Assembly (NCBI GenBank): GCA_020637195.1
Contig: JACJWK010000002.1
Location: forward strand, 62,001 to 126,000
DNA length: 64,000 bases
Reading direction: 5' to 3'
Source: Microthrixaceae bacterium
Lineage (GTDB): Bacteria; Actinomycetota; Acidimicrobiia; Acidimicrobiales; DATDAH01
In this document: piece by piece, positions 1 through 9,083 of the stretch
How positions within the stretch are numbered: the stretch's first letter is position 1
How the letters are laid out: each line of letters begins with the position of its first letter
The notes under the pieces: model-generated
Database searches by the model: none
What the model saw: the letters and a program-made list of their open reading frames with translations, nothing else
Told to the model about the DNA's origin: nothing
Translations under genes and position numbers: made by a program

Positions 1-2003
1 CGGGGGAAGGCACCGTCGTCGAGGCCGACGAGGCACACGACCCGGTGGGGCACCGAGCGCATCGGCACGAGGGTGCACATGGTCATCTCGCCCGTGCGGA
101 AGGCGGCGCGGCTGGGGCGACCCTTCAGGCGGTCGGCCAGCAGGTCCCGGAGCTCGGCCAGGCGCAGCGGCGTGGCGCGGGAGCCGTCACCGTCGTCGCC
201 GCCGGCCTCCTGGACGACCTCGGCGAGGAGCTGGTCGAGCTGGCTGCGCTGCCACGCGTCCTCCCAGCGGGTGTCCAGGAGCTGGTCGGCGGCGGCGTCC
301 AGCGCGTGGACCCAGGCGGCGACGGGCCGGGGGTCGCGAAGCGAGCGCACCGCGCCGCCGAGGCGGCCGACGAGCTCGGCGAAGCGGCCGGCCAGGTCGA
401 TGTCGCCCGAGTCGACGTCGTCGAGGGGGAGCACGCCGCCCACGAGGCGCAGCTCGTCCTCGGACATGGCCACGCCCAGGAGCACCCGCCGCAGCCCGGC
501 GGCCCAGGTGCCGGTGTCGACCGCCGCGAGGTCGTAGGGGGCGCGGTGGTCGCCGTCGAGGCCCCAGCGGGTGCCGGTCTGGTCGACCCAGCGGGCCAGG
601 CGCTCGAGGTCGTCCTCGTCGAAGCCGAAGCGCTGGCGCACCGGGGGCAGGGCGGCGAACGCGAGCACCTGGGTGGCGGTGAGGCGGGCGTCGACCAGCG
701 CGAGCAGCTCGGCCACGGCGCCGAGGACCGGGTTGGTCTGGCGGAGCGAGCGGTCGGCCAGCCGGTGGGGGATGGCGCGGGGGTGGTCGGGCTCGTCGTC
801 GAAGGCCGCCCGGAGGAGCGGTGCCAGGTCGTCGATGTCCGGGCACATGACCACCACGTCGCGCGGCTCGAGGGTGGGGTCGTCGGCGAGGAGGTGGGTG
901 ATCGCGTCGCGGAGCACCTCGGCCTGGCGGGCCCGTCCGTGGCAGGCGTGCACCTGGACCGACCGGTCACCGGGGTCGAGCCGTGCCCGGTCGTCCGGGT
1001 CGGTGGGGGGCGGCTCGTCGGCCCGGATGGCGGCCTGGAGGCGGCGCAGCAGGGTGGGCCTCGCCGGGTCGTCGTCGGGGAGCGGGTGGTGGCGGTCCTC
1101 GGTGGTGGCGTGCGGCGCCACGGCCAGCCGGCGCCGCAGGACGACGCCCATCTCGTGGCTGTCGCGCCCCCAGGCCCGCAGCAGGGGGTGGCGCAGCGCG
1201 ACCTGGTCGCCGGTGCCCCAGCTCGCCGGCGACGGGTGCAGGGCCAGCACGTGGACGTCGCGGTGCGCCGCGAGCGCCTCGAGCACGTCGAGGTAGCTGG
1301 CGGGCAGTCGGGTGAGCCCGAACAGGAACAGGCGCTCGGGGAGGTCGCCGGCGAGGTCGCGGTCGGCGGCCAGCGCCGCGCAGCCGGCGGCGGTGCGCTC
1401 GGCCGGGCTGGGCTGGTCGACCGCGGCCCGGAGGCGCCGCCACAGCTCGGCCTGCCAGGCCACGTGGGGGTCGAGCGCCTGTCCGTCGCCGTCTTCGTCC
1501 CTGCCCTGGTGCCAGGCCCGGACCATGGCCGGTCGGTGCACGGCGTAGCGGTCGTAGAGGTCGGCGAGGTGGCGGACCGCGGCGAAGCGGCGGTCCCGGC
1601 GGGCCAGGTCGTCCTCGGCGCCGGCGCCGGCGCCGAGGTGGCCGGCGAGGACGAAGAGCCAGTCCTCGTCGAGGCAGGCGTCGACCACGTCGAGCAGCGG
1701 CCAGGCCAGGCGCTCGGGGCGCCACGGGTCGGTGTCGGGGTCGACGCCGGTGACCGTGGCGAGGGCGGACTGCACGAGGCGGCCGGGGAAGGGGAACTCC
1801 AGGTTCGCGCACACGCCGTCGGCCCGGCCGGGGCTGGTGCCCAGGTGGGCGGACAGGCGGTGGGCCAGCCACCGCTCGACGCCCCGGGAGTGGACGGCGA
1901 CGACCTCGCGGGTGAACGGGTCGGCCGGCGGGACGGCCAGCTCGGCGGCCAGGACCTCGGCGAGCACATCGGCGCGCTCCGCTCGGTGGAGGACGAGGGT
2001 CAT
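1..2003 (-). CDS. recC: Exodeoxyribonuclease V gamma subunit RecC, 5' part (gene runs off the window start)
   Basis: Reading leftwards from an ATG at 2003, one frame stays open for 667 codons to the window edge. It begins MTLVLHRAERADVLAEVLA and, near the edge, carries MRSVPHRVVCLVGLDDGAFP, which closely matches the conserved RecC segment found before the C-terminal half of the E. coli protein. RecC is the non-catalytic scaffold of RecBCD that splits DNA strands and recognises Chi during double-strand break repair in the cytoplasm. About 60% of a usual 1,050-1,120 residue RecC is present; recB and recD would be expected outside the window to the left. GGAGG directly abuts the ATG, too close to act as a normal ribosome site; see the upstream ORF. 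The opposite strand is open over the same stretch but is low-complexity shadow. Confidence 0.9.
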   Translation of the reverse strand, partial: MTLVLHRAERADVLAEVLAAELAVPPADPFTREVVAVHSRGVERWLAHRLSAHLGTSPGRADGVCANLEFPFPGRLVQSALATVTGVDPDTDPWRPERLAWPLLDVVDACLDEDWLFVLAGHLGAGAGAEDDLARRDRRFAAVRHLADLYDRYAVHRPAMVRAWHQGRDEDGDGQALDPHVAWQAELWRRLRAAVDQPSPAERTAAGCAALAADRDLAGDLPERLFLFGLTRLPASYLDVLEALAAHRDVHVLALHPSPASWGTGDQVALRHPLLRAWGRDSHEMGVVLRRRLAVAPHATTEDRHHPLPDDDPARPTLLRRLQAAIRADEPPPTDPDDRARLDPGDRSVQVHACHGRARQAEVLRDAITHLLADDPTLEPRDVVVMCPDIDDLAPLLRAAFDDEPDHPRAIPHRLADRSLRQTNPVLGAVAELLALVDARLTATQVLAFAALPPVRQRFGFDEDDLERLARWVDQTGTRWGLDGDHRAPYDLAAVDTGTWAAGLRRVLLGVAMSEDELRLVGGVLPLDDVDSGDIDLAGRFAELVGRLGGAVRSLRDPRPVAAWVHALDAAADQLLDTRWEDAWQRSQLDQLLAEVVQEAGGDDGDGSRATPLRLAELRDLLADRLKGRPSRAAFRTGEMTMCTLVPMRSVPHRVVCLVGLDDGAFP

Positions 2004-2052
2004 CCTCCGGTCACCGGGCCAGGGGTCGCGACGGGCATCACCGGGGACGGTA
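2000..2052 (-). promoter_or_regulatory. Leaderless 12-codon upstream ORF coupled to recC
   Basis: A TACCGT hexamer (2052-2047) lies 8 nt before an ATG at 2038. That ATG opens a 12-codon ORF (MPVATPGPVTGG) whose TGA (2002-2000) overlaps the recC ATG in the arrangement ATGA. The seen geometry suggests an mRNA starting at or 1-2 nt before the small ORF and translation of recC by termination-reinitiation, helped by the GGAGG inside the small ORF. Leaderless short ORFs in front of genes are known from mycobacteria; function here is inferred. Confidence 0.5.
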
Positions 2053-2100
2053 CGCCACCGCCGTGACGCCCATGACGTGGCGGGGAGGTAGAACGTCGGC

Positions 2101-2598
2101 GTGGGCCTGCTGGGCGGCGAGACGCCGCGGGAGACGACGATCGCCTGGGCGTTCGTGGTGGTGCAGGCGGCGCTGATCCTCGCCGTGCTGCTCCTGCCCG
2201 CCGGCGACGCCTGGGCGCTCTCGCCCGCCGCCGACACCGTGGCGACGCTGCTCGAGTGGGTCGGCATGCTGATCCTGGTCGCCGGCCTGGTGAACCTGGG
2301 CCGCTCGCTCACCGCCCTGCCCACGCCCGTGCCCCACGGCGAGCTGAAGGTGGGTGGCCTGTACCGGCTGGTCCGCCACCCGATCTACACGGGCGTGATG
2401 GCCCTGGTCCTCGGTGCCGGGGCCCGCTCGGGCAACCCGTGGGCCGCGCTCGCCGCCGGCGGCCTCGTGGCCTGGTTCGCGGCCAAGGCCCGCTGGGAGG
2501 AGGGGCGCCTGCGGGCCCGGTACCCCGGCTACGACGAGTACGCCGCGGCCACGCCCCGCTTCGTCCCCGGCTGGCCCTTCGGCGCGGACCGCACCTGA
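2101..2598 (+). CDS. ICMT/PEMT-type membrane methyltransferase family protein
   Basis: A 165-residue integral membrane protein with a GTG start. Hydrophobic segments lie near residues 17-35, 45-62 and 95-130. The segment GLYRLVRHPIYTGVMAL followed by KARWEEGRLRARYPGYDEYA is the signature of the isoprenylcysteine carboxyl methyltransferase / phospholipid methyltransferase family, in which the RHP motif and the downstream E-x2-L...YxxY block form the SAM site. Its substrate cannot be told. It diverges from recC across 97 bp and stands alone in direction; GGGGAGG lies about 12 nt before the GTG. Confidence in the family is high, in the activity low. Confidence 0.8.
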   Translation: MGLLGGETPRETTIAWAFVVVQAALILAVLLLPAGDAWALSPAADTVATLLEWVGMLILVAGLVNLGRSLTALPTPVPHGELKVGGLYRLVRHPIYTGVMALVLGAGARSGNPWAALAAGGLVAWFAAKARWEEGRLRARYPGYDEYAAATPRFVPGWPFGADRT

Positions 2599-2608
2599 CC
2601 GCCGCCGA

Positions 2609-4135
2609 TCAGCCAGCGAGGGGGAAGGTGGCCGCCACGAGCGAGAGCGGCGGGATGTGGAGCTCGGCGCTGCCCGCCGTGCACGAGAGCCCGGCGAAGG
2701 GCGCCGCCTCCACGACGTGCGGGTCGTCCCACGTGTTGCGGGCGCGCGGGTGCGGGCCGGTGAGCACCTCGCACGGGCCGATGCGGTCGAGGGATCGGCC
2801 CGCCAGGCCAACCTCGAGTGGGGCGGTCGCGGTGAGGTTGCGGTTCACCGCGAAGACGTGCAGGGCCTCGGGGCCGAGCACCGCGGCGAGGTCCACCTCC
2901 GGGACCGTGCCGAACCGCCGGGTCTCGTAGGCGGGGCCGACCGCGGTGACCCGCAGCGAGTCCCCCGCCCGGCGGCTGCTGAACATCCGGAAGGTGTGGA
3001 AGATCGACTGCACGAGCAGGTCGTCGCCCTTCGTGAGCAGCGGCGCGATGACGTTGACCATCTGGGCGAGGTTGGCCACGCGGACGACGTCGGCATGGCG
3101 CAGGAAGCTGGTGAGGAAGCCGGCCGCCACGAGGGCGTCCTCCAGGTTGAAGACCTCCTCGATGAGGTGCGGGGCGCGACCGCCGAAGCGGGCGGGCAGG
3201 GCCATGCGGGCGAGGGTCTGCGGCGCGGTCTTGTACCAGACGTTCCACTCGTCGAAGCTGATCCGCGCGGCCCGATCGAGGCCGTGGCGGGCGCGGGCCT
3301 CCTCGCACAGCCGGGCGCTCTCCTCGATCTGGGCGTCCACACCGACCCCGAAGCCGAGGTACTCGCGCGGGCGACGCCCGAAGTTGCGGGCGTAGCGGTG
3401 CAGGCTGAGGTAGTCGAGTCCCTCGCCGAACTCGTCGAGGACGGTCAGCGACCACGCGGGGTGGCTGGGCAGGTTGGGGTCGGACGACCCGCAGGCCACC
3501 ACCTCGATGTCGGGTGACACCTCCCGCATGGCGGCGGCGGCCTCGCGGGCCCGGCGGGTGTACTCGGACGCATCGGTGTGGCCGAGCTGCCACGGGCCGT
3601 CCATCTCGTTGCCCAGGCACCACAGGTCGACCCCGTACGCCGCGGCCCGGCCGTTGCGGCCCCGCCAGTCGCCGGCGTGCGTGCCGGCGGGCTCGTTGAC
3701 GTAGCCGACGAGGTCGCGGGCGTCGTCGGCGGTGCCGGTCCCGAGGTTGACCGCCATCATCGGGGTCCACCCCATGCGCTCGCAGAGGGGGAGGAACTCG
3801 TCGGTGCCGAACTGGTTGCTCTCGGTGCAGCGCCACGCCCGGTCCAGGCGCTCGGGTCGCTGGTCGCGGGGGCCGACGCCGTCGCGCCAGTCGTAGCCCG
3901 AGACGAAATTGCCGCCGGGGTAGCGCACGGCGGTGAACGACAGCTCTCGGAGGGCGTCGAGCACGTCGGTACGGCACCCGTGCTCGTCGGCGTGGGCGCT
4001 CGTGGGCTCGTACACGCCCTCGTAGACGCAGCGCCCCATGTGCTCGAGCAGGCCGCCGAACACGCGGGGGTCGACGTCGGCGACCACGTCGCCGGCGTCG
4101 AGCTCGAGCGTCGTCGGAGTGAGGGTCGCTCCCAT
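2609..4135 (-). CDS. Alpha-L-arabinofuranosidase, GH51
   Basis: A 508-residue enzyme expected to release terminal arabinofuranose from arabinan or arabinoxylan oligomers. The N-terminal (beta/alpha)8 barrel has the GH51 acid/base glutamate in WCLGNEMDG (about E177) and the nucleophile in SFDEWNVWY (about E296), with RYPGGNFVSGYDW upstream; the last 130 residues form the beta-sandwich seen in the family. No signal peptide is visible, so the enzyme is probably cytoplasmic and acts on imported oligosaccharides. The ATG at 4135 is preceded by TACCGT with a 7-nt gap, supporting a leaderless start; the frame stays open further upstream but that part is shadow of the neighbouring gene. No sugar transporter or regulator is adjacent. 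Length matches the usual intracellular GH51 size. Confidence 0.92.
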   Translation of the reverse strand: MGATLTPTTLELDAGDVVADVDPRVFGGLLEHMGRCVYEGVYEPTSAHADEHGCRTDVLDALRELSFTAVRYPGGNFVSGYDWRDGVGPRDQRPERLDRAWRCTESNQFGTDEFLPLCERMGWTPMMAVNLGTGTADDARDLVGYVNEPAGTHAGDWRGRNGRAAAYGVDLWCLGNEMDGPWQLGHTDASEYTRRAREAAAAMREVSPDIEVVACGSSDPNLPSHPAWSLTVLDEFGEGLDYLSLHRYARNFGRRPREYLGFGVGVDAQIEESARLCEEARARHGLDRAARISFDEWNVWYKTAPQTLARMALPARFGGRAPHLIEEVFNLEDALVAAGFLTSFLRHADVVRVANLAQMVNVIAPLLTKGDDLLVQSIFHTFRMFSSRRAGDSLRVTAVGPAYETRRFGTVPEVDLAAVLGPEALHVFAVNRNLTATAPLEVGLAGRSLDRIGPCEVLTGPHPRARNTWDDPHVVEAAPFAGLSCTAGSAELHIPPLSLVAATFPLAG

Positions 4136-4182
4136 CCCGCCGACGGTAGCGGCGCCACCGCGAGGGGTCGGGCCCCTCGCAC

Positions 4183-5238
<1,056 letters not shown>

Positions 5239-5279
5239 CCGCGACGGTGTAGCAGACCCTCGCCGCTACCGTCGCGGGG

Positions 5280-5717
5280 GTGAGCGACGCGACGGGCGGT
5301 GGGTCGAGGCTGCGGCGGCTGGTCGGGGTGTACGACGCCGACCACACCCTCCGCGGCGAGCTCGCCTACTGGGTGGGGGCCCGCCTGGGCCGAGCCCACT
5401 GCGCGCTGTGCGACATCACCCACGGCACCTTCCGGGAGAAGGCGCAGTGGCAGGCGTGCCGGGCGGGGCTGCCGGTCCCGTTCGACACCTTCCACCGCGA
5501 CGACCAGCCCGACGCCGTGCGCGAGGCCGTCGGCGGCGCCGCACCCGTGGTCGTGGCCGAGCTCGAGGACGGCGCGGTCGTCGCGCTGCTCGGGGCCGCC
5601 GATCTCGACGCCTGCGCCGGCTCGGTCGACGCCCTCGCCGCCGCCGTGGAGCAGGCGGTCACGGTGGCGGGGCTCGAGTGGCCCGACGCCCCCGCGTCGC
5701 CCGGGCGATCGTCGTAG
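5280..5717 (+). CDS. Conserved hypothetical protein with CxxC
   Basis: A 145-residue protein I cannot assign. It opens with a short glycine-rich tail, then LVGVYDADHTLRGELAYWVG and CALCDITHG, giving Cys41, Cys44 and a further Cys60, with nearby histidines that could bind metal or form a redox pair. It looks soluble: no membrane segment or signal peptide. The GTG at 5280 is chosen because TACCGT (5267-5272) lies 7 nt upstream, a leaderless arrangement. The next gene, an AhpD-like protein, starts 10 bp after the stop but has its own hexamer, so the two may be co-transcribed or separately started. The C-terminal tail is low-complexity and probably disordered. Confidence 0.7.
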   Translation: MSDATGGGSRLRRLVGVYDADHTLRGELAYWVGARLGRAHCALCDITHGTFREKAQWQACRAGLPVPFDTFHRDDQPDAVREAVGGAAPVVVAELEDGAVVALLGAADLDACAGSVDALAAAVEQAVTVAGLEWPDAPASPGRSS

Positions 5718-5727
5718 CCTCGGGGCC

Positions 5728-6213
5728 ATGGCCAACATCTCCTTCCCCGAGGTCGGGTTCGGCGAGCACGTCGACTGGTCGCTCCAGCGCATGGAGATGG
5801 CCAAGGGCATGGGGCGCTTCTCGGAGGCGGTGTACGCCAACACCCGGCTCGGCACCCGTGAGCGCGAGGCCGCCCGCTACACGATCGCCCAGATCAACCA
5901 CTGCGCGGTCTGCCAGGACACCCGCGCCGAGCGGGGCCCCGAGGAGGGCATCGACGAGGCGTTCTACGCCGAGGTCCTCGACTGGCGGGACAGCGCCGTG
6001 CTCACCGACCGCGAGCGTCTCGCGGCCGAGTTCGCCCAGCGCTTCGCCCTCGACCACCTCACCATGGACGAGGGGTTCTTCGACCAGATGCGCACGGCCT
6101 ACACCGACGAGGAGCTCGCCGACCTCACCATCTGCTGCGGCATGTTTCTCGGCCTCGGCCGCATGCTCGCCGTCGTCGGCGTCCCCGCCCCCGACGAGCG
6201 CCTCCTCGTCTGA
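5728..6213 (+). CDS. AhpD-like / carboxymuconolactone decarboxylase family protein
   Basis: A 161-residue all-helical protein of the AhpD superfamily. The motif REREAARYTIAQINHCAVCQ contains the family CxxC (Cys59, Cys62) with His58 just before it; in AhpD these residues give thiol-dependent peroxidase or disulfide reductase activity. Expected role: detoxifying alkyl hydroperoxides or an unassigned decarboxylase-like reaction in the cytoplasm. The ATG at 5728 follows TAGCCT (5715-5720) with a 7-nt gap, and no Shine-Dalgarno is seen, so a leaderless start is likely although the frame is open further upstream. Its stop abuts the stop of the convergent D-aminoacylase gene with no spacer at all. 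Confidence 0.88.
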   Translation: MANISFPEVGFGEHVDWSLQRMEMAKGMGRFSEAVYANTRLGTREREAARYTIAQINHCAVCQDTRAERGPEEGIDEAFYAEVLDWRDSAVLTDRERLAAEFAQRFALDHLTMDEGFFDQMRTAYTDEELADLTICCGMFLGLGRMLAVVGVPAPDERLLV

Positions 6214-7890
6214 TCAGCCGCGGAGGACGACGCCGGGGCGGTTGCCGTCGCCGGCGTCGGGGACGGGCTCGTCGTCGACCCGGATGGGGACGCCGTTGAC
6301 CAGGGTGTGACGCACGCCGACGGGGGCGTCCGCGGTGAGGCGCTCGCCGTCGGCGGGGAAGTCCCGCACCCGCCGCAGCGGGCCGGGCGCGACCGTGTCG
6401 GGGTCGAACACGACGAGGTCGGCGGCCTTGCCGGGGGCGACCACGCCGCGATCGTCCAGGCCGTAGACCTCGGCGGGCTCGGCGGTGAGCTTGTGGACCG
6501 CCCGCTCGAGCGGCATCACGCCCCGGTCGCGCACCCAGTTGCCGAGCAGGTCGGTGCTGAAGCACGCGTCGCACAGCTGGCTGACGTGGGCGCCCGAGTC
6601 GGCCAGGCCCAACAGCACGCCGTCGCGGGGGAGCAGCCACTCGATGGCGTCGGGGTCGTCGTTGGCGAGCACCGAGTCGAAGCGCGTCGTCAGGTCGTCC
6701 GCCAGGCTGACGTCGAGGAGCACGTCCAGCGGGGTGGCGCCCCACTCCTCGGCCAGCTCCACCACCGTGCGGCCGACGAGCTCGGGACGGTGGTCGCTCT
6801 CGGCCACCGACAGGGAGGGCCAGTTGAACGCCAGCACGCCCTTCTCGCGTCCGGAGAGCTCGGCCCAGGCGGTCGCCCGCCAGTCGGGGTCCTGGTAGGC
6901 CGCCTTCCGCTCCTCGTGGGACCGGCCCATGATCGACGCGAACGACGGTCGCATGTTGAGGGTGAACGGCTCGGCCAGGTTCATCTGGAAGGTGAGCGGC
7001 CGGCACGACACCTGTGGCCACACCTCGACGCCCGCCGCCCGGGCGGCGTCGTGCTCGGCGATCACCTTCTCGTGGTAGGGGTACCCCTTGATCGTCAGCA
7101 GGGCCGTCCACGTGACCGGTCGGCCGACGTGGCGCTGGAGGGCGAAGACCTCCTCGTTGGAGAACACGCCGCCGGGCAGCAGGGCGAGCACCCCGCGGCC
7201 GGCGTCGCGCACCGGCTCGCACAGCGCCGTGAGCTCGGCCAGGTCGGCCACCCGCGAGGGGACGGGCCGGCCCCGGTCGCCGTTGTGGGTGGGTGACGCC
7301 GAGCTGGCGAACCCGGCGGCCCCCGCGGCCATGGCGTCGGCCACGACGCGCCGCATCTCGTCGATCTCGGCCTCGGTGGCGGGCCGCTCGTACGCGTCGT
7401 CGGCCCCCATCACGTACAGGCGCACGGCCGTGTGGCCGACGTAGCAGCCGTAGTTGAGGCCCACGCCCCGCCGCTCGATGGCGTCGAGGTACTGGCCGAA
7501 GGTCTCGAACTCGTCCCACGGCACGCCGGCGACGAGGGTGTCGAGGCTCATGTCCTCGACGTGCTGGAGGGTCCGACCGAGGATCCCGGCGCCGTCCGGG
7601 CCGCAGGGGGCGATGGAGAACCCGCAGTTGCCGGCGATCACCGAGGTGACGCCGTGGTGGGAGGACGGGGTGAGGCCCGGGTCCCAGAACACCTGGGCGT
7701 CGTAGTGGGTATGGATGTCGATGAAGCCGGGGGCGACGACGTGCCCGTCGGCCTCGAGCACGCGGTCACCGTCGAGGCCGGCACCCACCTCGGCGATGCG
7801 GCCGTCCTGCACGGCCACGTCGGCGGCGAACCCGGGCGACCCGGTGCCGTCGACCACCGTCCCCCCTCGGATCACCAGCTCGTAGGCCAT
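6214..7890 (-). CDS. N-acyl-D-amino-acid deacylase family amidohydrolase
   Basis: A 558-residue metal-dependent amidohydrolase. FIDIHTHYDAQ (about 57-66) is the HxH of the first metal site, IAGNCGF near 85 holds the cysteine found in D-aminoacylases, GYPYH lies mid-protein, and LADSGAHVSQ near 440 is the C-terminal metal/substrate block; the N-terminal beta domain (LVIRGGTVVDGTG) is reunited with PGKAADLVVFDP at the C-terminus. Family members hydrolyse N-acyl-D-amino acids or related cyclic amides. Length fits the 530-580 residue actinobacterial subgroup, where the real substrate is mostly unknown. It is convergent with the AhpD-like gene and lies 27 bp downstream of the MpaB-like gene in the same direction, so the two may form an operon. 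Confidence 0.88.
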   Translation of the reverse strand: MAYELVIRGGTVVDGTGSPGFAADVAVQDGRIAEVGAGLDGDRVLEADGHVVAPGFIDIHTHYDAQVFWDPGLTPSSHHGVTSVIAGNCGFSIAPCGPDGAGILGRTLQHVEDMSLDTLVAGVPWDEFETFGQYLDAIERRGVGLNYGCYVGHTAVRLYVMGADDAYERPATEAEIDEMRRVVADAMAAGAAGFASSASPTHNGDRGRPVPSRVADLAELTALCEPVRDAGRGVLALLPGGVFSNEEVFALQRHVGRPVTWTALLTIKGYPYHEKVIAEHDAARAAGVEVWPQVSCRPLTFQMNLAEPFTLNMRPSFASIMGRSHEERKAAYQDPDWRATAWAELSGREKGVLAFNWPSLSVAESDHRPELVGRTVVELAEEWGATPLDVLLDVSLADDLTTRFDSVLANDDPDAIEWLLPRDGVLLGLADSGAHVSQLCDACFSTDLLGNWVRDRGVMPLERAVHKLTAEPAEVYGLDDRGVVAPGKAADLVVFDPDTVAPGPLRRVRDFPADGERLTADAPVGVRHTLVNGVPIRVDDEPVPDAGDGNRPGVVLRG

Positions 7891-7917
7891 GGCGTCACCC
7901 CCGTGTCGTGCCGGAGC

Positions 7918-8964
7918 TCATGGTGCCACGACCGGCTCGAGGCGGCGGCGGGCGGCGACGAGATCGACCGGCTCGCCGGCCAGCGTGCCGAGCATCCGCA
8001 GCGTGGCCCGACACGCGACCAGCTCGGCCGTCGCGGGCATCGGCAGCCGCAGCAGCCGCCGCGCCACCGGGGGCAGGCTGGCGATGGCCCCTGCCCACAG
8101 CGCCCGCCACACCGGCCTGGCCGGGCCGGGGACGAGCGGCGGGTCGTCGAGGAAGGCCACGCCGAGCGCGGCGTACTCGCCGACGGCGAGCTGCGGCCGA
8201 TGGTGCTCGAGCGAGTCGAGCAGGCCCGACCAGGACCGTGGCGGGTCGAGCACCCCGGTGCGCTCACCGACGACCGCGACCTCGGCGACGTAGGTGTCGA
8301 GCTCGGCGCGGGTCATCGGGCGCAGCGCGAACCGCCGGTTGGCGGCGGCGATGGCGGCGTACTCGGCCACGTGGACCCAGTCGAGCAGGTCGGGGTCGCT
8401 GGCGTCGTAGGGGCGACCGTCCGGGGCCACGCCGACGACGGGCCCGTGCGACCGGCGGACCAGCCGGCACAACCGCTCGGCCCGGGACGACGACCCGTAC
8501 ACCACGCCCTGCACGAACTCGGCGGTCCGCTGGGTGCGGCCCAGGAAGTCGTCGGAGAAGGCCGAGTGCTCGGCCACCCCCGCCATGGCGAGGGGGTGCA
8601 GCGCCTGGAGCGTGAAGGCGGCGACGCCGGCGACCAGGAGGGAGGGGTCGGCGTGCACCCGCCAGGCGACGCTGTCCGGGCCGAACCAGCCGGGATCGCC
8701 CGCCTCGCCGGCGTCCACCGGGCGGGCGTCGGGCGGGCGCAGCGCCCCCAGCGCGCCGAGCACGGGCCGGGCCACCAGGGGTGCGGCGACGGCGGCGAAC
8801 ACGCTGCCGGCGATGCCGCCCGACAGCTCGGCGACCGACGCCCGCGGTGGGATCCAGTCGGGTGGGCGCTCCCACACCCGGGCGGCGGCCGGCTGGATCG
8901 GGCGGGCCCGTGCCGAGCCGGGACGGGTCGAGGCGCCGGGTGCCTCGGCGGGCGAGGAGGCCAT
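7918..8964 (-). CDS. Oxygenase MpaB family protein (DUF2236)
   Basis: A 348-residue protein of the DUF2236/MpaB family, histidine-ligated haem or iron proteins that include the fungal MpaB oxygenase and latex-clearing relatives. Visible family blocks are DPGWFGPDSVAWRVHADP, LLVAGVAAFTLQALHPLAMAGVAEHS and the following R-T-EFVQGVVYG segment, then DLLDWVHVAEYAA. Its natural substrate is unknown. An in-frame GTG lies at 8973, but the ATG at 8964 is preferred because TAGCGT (8977-8972) ends 7 nt before it, the spacing used by other genes here. It is divergent from the acyl-CoA dehydrogenase gene and followed by the amidohydrolase. Confidence 0.85.
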   Translation of the reverse strand: MASSPAEAPGASTRPGSARARPIQPAAARVWERPPDWIPPRASVAELSGGIAGSVFAAVAAPLVARPVLGALGALRPPDARPVDAGEAGDPGWFGPDSVAWRVHADPSLLVAGVAAFTLQALHPLAMAGVAEHSAFSDDFLGRTQRTAEFVQGVVYGSSSRAERLCRLVRRSHGPVVGVAPDGRPYDASDPDLLDWVHVAEYAAIAAANRRFALRPMTRAELDTYVAEVAVVGERTGVLDPPRSWSGLLDSLEHHRPQLAVGEYAALGVAFLDDPPLVPGPARPVWRALWAGAIASLPPVARRLLRLPMPATAELVACRATLRMLGTLAGEPVDLVAARRRLEPVVAP

Positions 8965-9083
8965 GGCCACCACGCTACGTGCGCGAGCCCGTCGAGCGGC
9001 CGTCGGGTGGGACGCGTCGTCGGGACGGCCCGGAGGCCGAACGGCCCTGGCCGCCCGCCGCTGCGCCGTGTAGGCAGGGCGAC

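Noticed and set aside
45..2066. Long open frame of about 670 codons on the + strand
   Set aside because: Low-complexity Gly/Val/Glu/Ala/Arg product with no family features, lying antisense to clear recC; typical shadow in very G+C-rich DNA.
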